From the NCBI GenBank assembly GCA_002360295.1, contig DEQI01000256.1, positions 8,868-18,141 of the forward strand: a DNA stretch of 9,274 bases, in the 5' to 3' direction. A program made the position numbers and the translations under genes. The stretch is from Planococcaceae bacterium UBA3370. GTDB lineage: Bacteria; Bacillota; Bacilli; Bacillales_A; Planococcaceae. Below the pieces are notes generated by a model. The model was not told the origin of the DNA and did no database searches. It saw only the letters and a list, made by a program, of their open reading frames with translations. Below are positions 6,901-9,274 of this stretch, in pieces (position 1 is the first letter of the stretch; each line of letters opens with the position of its first letter).

Positions 6901-7002
6901 TGTTGATAACTTCAACTGTTTCACACAAACTTATACACAGTCTATCTACATGTGGATAGACTGATTTTATTCGGTAAAAAGGCACTTATCCACAAATCCA
7001 CA
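6901..7002. other. oriC, downstream part: DnaA-box array between dnaA and dnaN
   Basis: The array holds a one-mismatch box at 6901-6909 (-, TTATCAACA), a TTATNCACA-class box at 6931-6939 (+, TTATACACA) and a head-to-head pair at 6942-6959 (CTATCTACA facing a one-mismatch minus-strand CTATCCACA). It ends with a perfect box at 6986-6994 (+), overlapped by a degenerate tandem box AAATCCACA (6994-7002). The head-to-head pair lies in a 20-bp near-palindrome (6941-6960) with one mismatched pair. It begins four bases after the dnaA stop. Confidence 0.93.
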
Positions 7003-7053
7003 GCGCCTATTACTATATCTATTTATCTTTTATTATAAAAAATTATTATATAA
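7003..7053 (+). other. oriC DNA unwinding element with DnaA-trio-like triplets
   Basis: Directly after the last two DnaA boxes comes a GC-rich spacer (GCGCC, 7003-7007), then AT-only or nearly AT-only DNA up to the dnaN ribosome binding site. The triplets CTA-TTA-CTA-TAT-CTA-TTT run from 7007 to 7024. Read 3' to 5' on the opposite strand they are GAT, AAT, GAT, ATA, GAT, AAA, so five of six fit the published DnaA-trio pattern 3'-[G/A]A[T/A]-5'. Perfect box, weak tandem box, GC spacer, trios and AT stretch occur in the same order as in the B. subtilis unwinding site, as I recall it. Confidence 0.85.
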
Positions 7054-7066
7054 GTGAGGTTTGACT

Positions 7067-8203
7067 ATGAAATTCGATATTATGCGAGATCGTTTACTAG
7101 CGGCTTTAAATGACGTAACAAAAGCAGTTAGCTCCAAAACAACTATTCCGATTTTGACAGGGATTAAAATTGATGTAACGAACGAAGGTGTTTATTTAAC
7201 AGGAAGTGATGCGGATATTACAATCCAAACATTTATTCCTGTTGAAGAAAATGGAGAGCAGCTTATTAACGTAAAACAAACAGGTTCAATTGTCTTACAA
7301 GCGCGTATGTTCAACGAAATTGTACGTAAATTACCGACAAATGAAGTGGATATTGAAGTAGCAGCAGGTTTTGCAACACTTATTCGTTCAGGTAAATCTG
7401 ATTTCCATCTAATTGGATCTGATGCATCAGAATATCCATTATTACCTGAAGTAACAGATGACCGCCAATTTACAATGCCAGCTGATTTATTAAAATCAAT
7501 TATTCGCGAAACAGTATTTGCTGTAGCAACATCTGAAACGCGCCCAGTGTTGACAGGTGTAAACTGGAATATTTCTGGAAATGAATTAATATGCGTTGCA
7601 ACGGATAGTCACCGTTTAGCGCGACGTAAAGTCGAGTTGGAAAATTTACCGAATGATGTTAATGGTGTTGTCATTCCAGGGAAAAGCTTAAACGAATTAA
7701 ACAAAATTCTAGAAGATACAACGGATCCAGTTCATATTGCATTAACAAATCAACAAGTATTATTTAAAACAGAGGATGTATTATTTTTCTCTCGCTTATT
7801 AGAAGGGAATTACCCAGATACATCGCGTTTAATACCAGAAGATTACAAAACGAATGTGGAGATTAATGGTAAATCATTGTTGCAAGCAATTGACCGTGCG
7901 TCGCTTTTAGCTAGAGAAGATCGTAATAATGTCGTTCGTTTTGAAACATTAGAAAACAATGTCATTGAAGTTTCATCAAACTCACCAGAAATAGGGAAAG
8001 TAGAGGAGCAAATTCAAGTTGAAACGTTAGAGGGAGAAAGTTTGAAAATTTCCTTCAGTGCGAAATACATGATGGAAGCTCTAAAAGCGATTGATGGCCA
8101 AGATGTACTTATTCAATTTACGGGAGCAATGCGTCCGTTTATTTTGCGTTCAGTTCATGACGATGCGATTCTCCAACTTATTTTACCAGTACGCACTTAC
8201 TAA
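7067..8203 (+). CDS. dnaN: DnaN, DNA polymerase III beta sliding clamp
   Basis: DnaN forms the homodimeric ring that tethers replicative polymerase and many repair proteins to DNA. The ATG at 7067 has GTGAGG (7054-7059) seven bases upstream and begins MKFDIMRDRLLAALNDVTKAVSS, as in Bacillales. An in-frame TTG two codons earlier would sit only one base from that site. At 378 residues the length equals B. subtilis DnaN. It is built of three clamp subdomains of about 120 residues. Conserved stretches visible include TTIPILTGIKI near the N-terminus, ETRPVLTGVNW and ATDSHRLARRK in the middle, and the C-terminal MRPF...LILPVRTY that forms part of the partner-binding pocket in the family. It lies 169 bp behind dnaA across the unwinding region, and a strong terminator follows, so dnaA-dnaN form one transcription unit. 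Confidence 0.99.
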   Translation: MKFDIMRDRLLAALNDVTKAVSSKTTIPILTGIKIDVTNEGVYLTGSDADITIQTFIPVEENGEQLINVKQTGSIVLQARMFNEIVRKLPTNEVDIEVAAGFATLIRSGKSDFHLIGSDASEYPLLPEVTDDRQFTMPADLLKSIIRETVFAVATSETRPVLTGVNWNISGNELICVATDSHRLARRKVELENLPNDVNGVVIPGKSLNELNKILEDTTDPVHIALTNQQVLFKTEDVLFFSRLLEGNYPDTSRLIPEDYKTNVEINGKSLLQAIDRASLLAREDRNNVVRFETLENNVIEVSSNSPEIGKVEEQIQVETLEGESLKISFSAKYMMEALKAIDGQDVLIQFTGAMRPFILRSVHDDAILQLILPVRTY

Positions 8204-8220
8204 CAAGCTTATAAAAATTA

Positions 8221-8262
8221 AAAATGTCCAAAAGGTTCGGCTTTGAACTTTTTGGACATTTT
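8221..8262 (+). terminator. Rho-independent terminator after dnaN
   Basis: An 18-bp stem (8221-8238 with 8245-8262) has a six-base loop and a single G-T wobble (8234 with 8249), starting 17 bases after the dnaN stop. The A-run before and T-run after the stem fit intrinsic termination, and the near symmetry would also allow function on the minus strand. It separates dnaA-dnaN from yaaA-recF. Confidence 0.95.
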
Positions 8263-8339
8263 ATTTTCGTTCGATAATAAAGGTGGAAAAAATTTAGAGT
8301 ATCACAAAATTCGCTTTTCTTACTTCTTATATAATTTTT

Positions 8340-8348
8340 TGGTATGAT
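8340..8348 (+). promoter_or_regulatory. Probable extended -10 promoter of yaaA-recF
   Basis: TGGTATGAT gives an extended -10 (TGn plus TATGAT, five of six consensus) 37 bases before the yaaA start. No good -35 is seen at 16 to 18 bp. A TATAAT at 8330-8335 is an alternative, also without a clear -35. A promoter is expected here because the dnaN terminator lies upstream. Confidence 0.5.
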
Positions 8349-8385
8349 AGAAGGATAGATTTAAAATAGCGGAGGATTGAAAATC

Positions 8386-8610
8386 GTGCAAGACATAATG
8401 ATTGATACAGAATTTGTAACTTTAGGCCAAGTGTTAAAAATGACTGATGCTATTAGTTCAGGTGGAATGGCGAAGTGGTTTTTAAGTGAACATGAAGTAT
8501 ATGTAAACGGGGAAGTTGATGACCGTCGAGGACGTAAATTACGCCATGGAGATGTTATTAATATTCCTAACGTTGGACGCTTTCGTATAGTTTCGAACGG
8601 AGGAATTTAA
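8386..8610 (+). CDS. yaaA: YaaA (RlbA), S4-domain RNA-binding protein
   Basis: This is a small S4-domain protein of the family that lies between dnaN and recF in Bacillales, thought to bind RNA and linked to ribosome assembly in B. subtilis. The S4 core is visible in [19 protein letters not shown] followed by [16 protein letters not shown], the usual S4 pattern of a variable loop, conserved VNG and basic RGRKL. I choose the GTG start at 8386-8388, with GGAGG (8371-8375) ten bases upstream, giving 74 residues against about 71 in B. subtilis. An in-frame TTG at 8377 is only one base from that site. The ATG at 8398 would also give a normal S4 protein, so the start is less certain. Its stop codon overlaps the recF ATG by one base (TAATG), so the two are probably coupled. 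Confidence 0.93.
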   Translation: MQDIMIDTEFVTLGQVLKMTDAISSGGMAKWFLSEHEVYVNGEVDDRRGRKLRHGDVINIPNVGRFRIVSNGGI

Positions 8611-9274
8611 TGAATATTGAGCGTTTGCAGCTTACAAATTATCGTAACTACGAATCGCTGACTCTTGATTTTTCTCCAAAGATCAATGTCTTTATTGGAG
8701 AAAATGCACAAGGTAAAACAAATGTAATGGAATCAATTTATGTTTTAGCGATGGCAAAATCCCACCGTACATCAAACGATAAAGAATTGATACGTTGGGA
8801 TTCAGACTATGGTAAAATAGAAGGTGTTGTGCAAAAACGTTACGGTAGTCTCCCGATAGAATTAACTGTATCTAAAAAAGGGAAGAAGGGTAAAATAAAT
8901 CACTTAGAGCAAACTCGTCTAAGTAATTATATTGGGCAAATGAATGTCGTCATGTTTGCACCAGAGGATTTAACTATTGTTAAAGGTAGTCCGCAATTAA
9001 GACGTCGATTTATTGATATGGAAATTGGTCAAATTTCACCCGTATATTTACATGATTTATTAACGTTCCAAAAAATTCTAAAACAGCGCAATACGATTTT
9101 GAAAAATAATCAAGGGCGTTCATCATTGAATGATGTCATGTTTGATATTTATACAGAGCAGTACATACATGCTGCAGTTCAAATTATTCGCAAAAGATTT
9201 CAATTTGTGGATCTCCTACAGGAATGGGCTGAACCAATTCATGCGAAAATCTCCCGTGGGCTAGAAAAATTAGT
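8610..9274 (+). CDS. recF: RecF, DNA repair and replication-fork ATPase, C-terminus missing
   Basis: RecF is an SMC-like ATPase that acts with RecO and RecR to load RecA at gaps and stalled forks. The ATG at 8610-8612 has GGAGG (8599-8603) six bases upstream. The product begins [21 protein letters not shown], with Walker [10 protein letters not shown] at 30-38. Further family blocks are AKSHRT (49-54), [22 protein letters not shown] in the middle and the following [15 protein letters not shown]. 221 complete codons of about 370 are in the window. The signature and Walker B motifs near the C-terminus lie beyond the right edge and cannot be checked. It overlaps the yaaA stop by one base. In most Bacillales the next genes are a small yaaB/remB-like gene and gyrB. 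Confidence 0.97.
   Translation, partial: MNIERLQLTNYRNYESLTLDFSPKINVFIGENAQGKTNVMESIYVLAMAKSHRTSNDKELIRWDSDYGKIEGVVQKRYGSLPIELTVSKKGKKGKINHLEQTRLSNYIGQMNVVMFAPEDLTIVKGSPQLRRRFIDMEIGQISPVYLHDLLTFQKILKQRNTILKNNQGRSSLNDVMFDIYTEQYIHAAVQIIRKRFQFVDLLQEWAEPIHAKISRGLEKL

Noticed and set aside
6898..6917. Hairpin AGTTG...CAACT after dnaA as a terminator
   Set aside because: It has only five pairs and no T-run, and the sequence is better explained by the DnaA box at 6901-6909.
6911..6930. parS-like site (TGTTTCAC at 6918-6925)
   Set aside because: Only the left half matches the recalled parS TGTTTCACGTGAAACA; the right half is not there.
1..9274. Mobile elements, CRISPR arrays, tRNA/rRNA genes or defence systems
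   Set aside because: No transposase, integrase, regularly spaced repeats or tRNA cloverleaf was seen. All long reading frames belong to the conserved origin gene set.

Overview
The window is a chromosomal replication-origin neighbourhood of a low-GC Gram-positive bacterium (Firmicutes, Bacillales). The gene order is mnmG-mnmE-jag-yidC-rnpA-rpmH (all leftward), then oriC, then dnaA-dnaN-yaaA-recF (all rightward), which is the classical Bacillus-type arrangement. From recalled protein sequences, the DnaA N-terminus and the overall divergence from Bacillus subtilis suggest a Planococcaceae/Caryophanaceae member close to Lysinibacillus or Solibacillus. That assignment is inference; no search was run.

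Left arm, minus strand. rpmH (ribosomal protein L34) has a consensus sigma-A promoter, TTGACA-18 bp-TATAAT. An intrinsic terminator lies directly behind it, followed by rnpA (RNase P protein), yidC (SpoIIIJ-type lipoprotein insertase) and jag/khpB (RNA-binding KH/R3H protein). yidC and jag overlap by GTGA. A strong hairpin terminator follows jag. A 385-bp gap with one perfect DnaA box separates this unit from mnmE-mnmG, the tRNA wobble-uridine modification pair. mnmG runs off the left edge.

Origin. Two DnaA-box clusters flank dnaA. The rpmH-dnaA gap carries five perfect and five one-mismatch boxes around a sigma-A promoter for dnaA. The dnaA-dnaN gap carries a compact array ending in a perfect box, a GC-rich spacer, DnaA-trio-like triplets and an AT-rich stretch. 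That is the expected layout of the B. subtilis unwinding region, so the dnaA-dnaN gap is the best candidate for the site of strand opening.

Right arm, plus strand. dnaA is followed by dnaN (sliding clamp) and an 18-bp-stem terminator. A new promoter then precedes yaaA, which overlaps recF by one base. recF runs off the right edge.

Gene content is entirely conventional, and no mobile element, CRISPR array, tRNA/rRNA gene or accessory system is visible. The points worth a second look are small: a lone DnaA box between mnmE and jag, recurring partner motifs beside the DnaA clusters, a hairpin and direct repeat in the dnaA leader, two tiny ORFs around rnpA, and frequent TTG/GTG starts.
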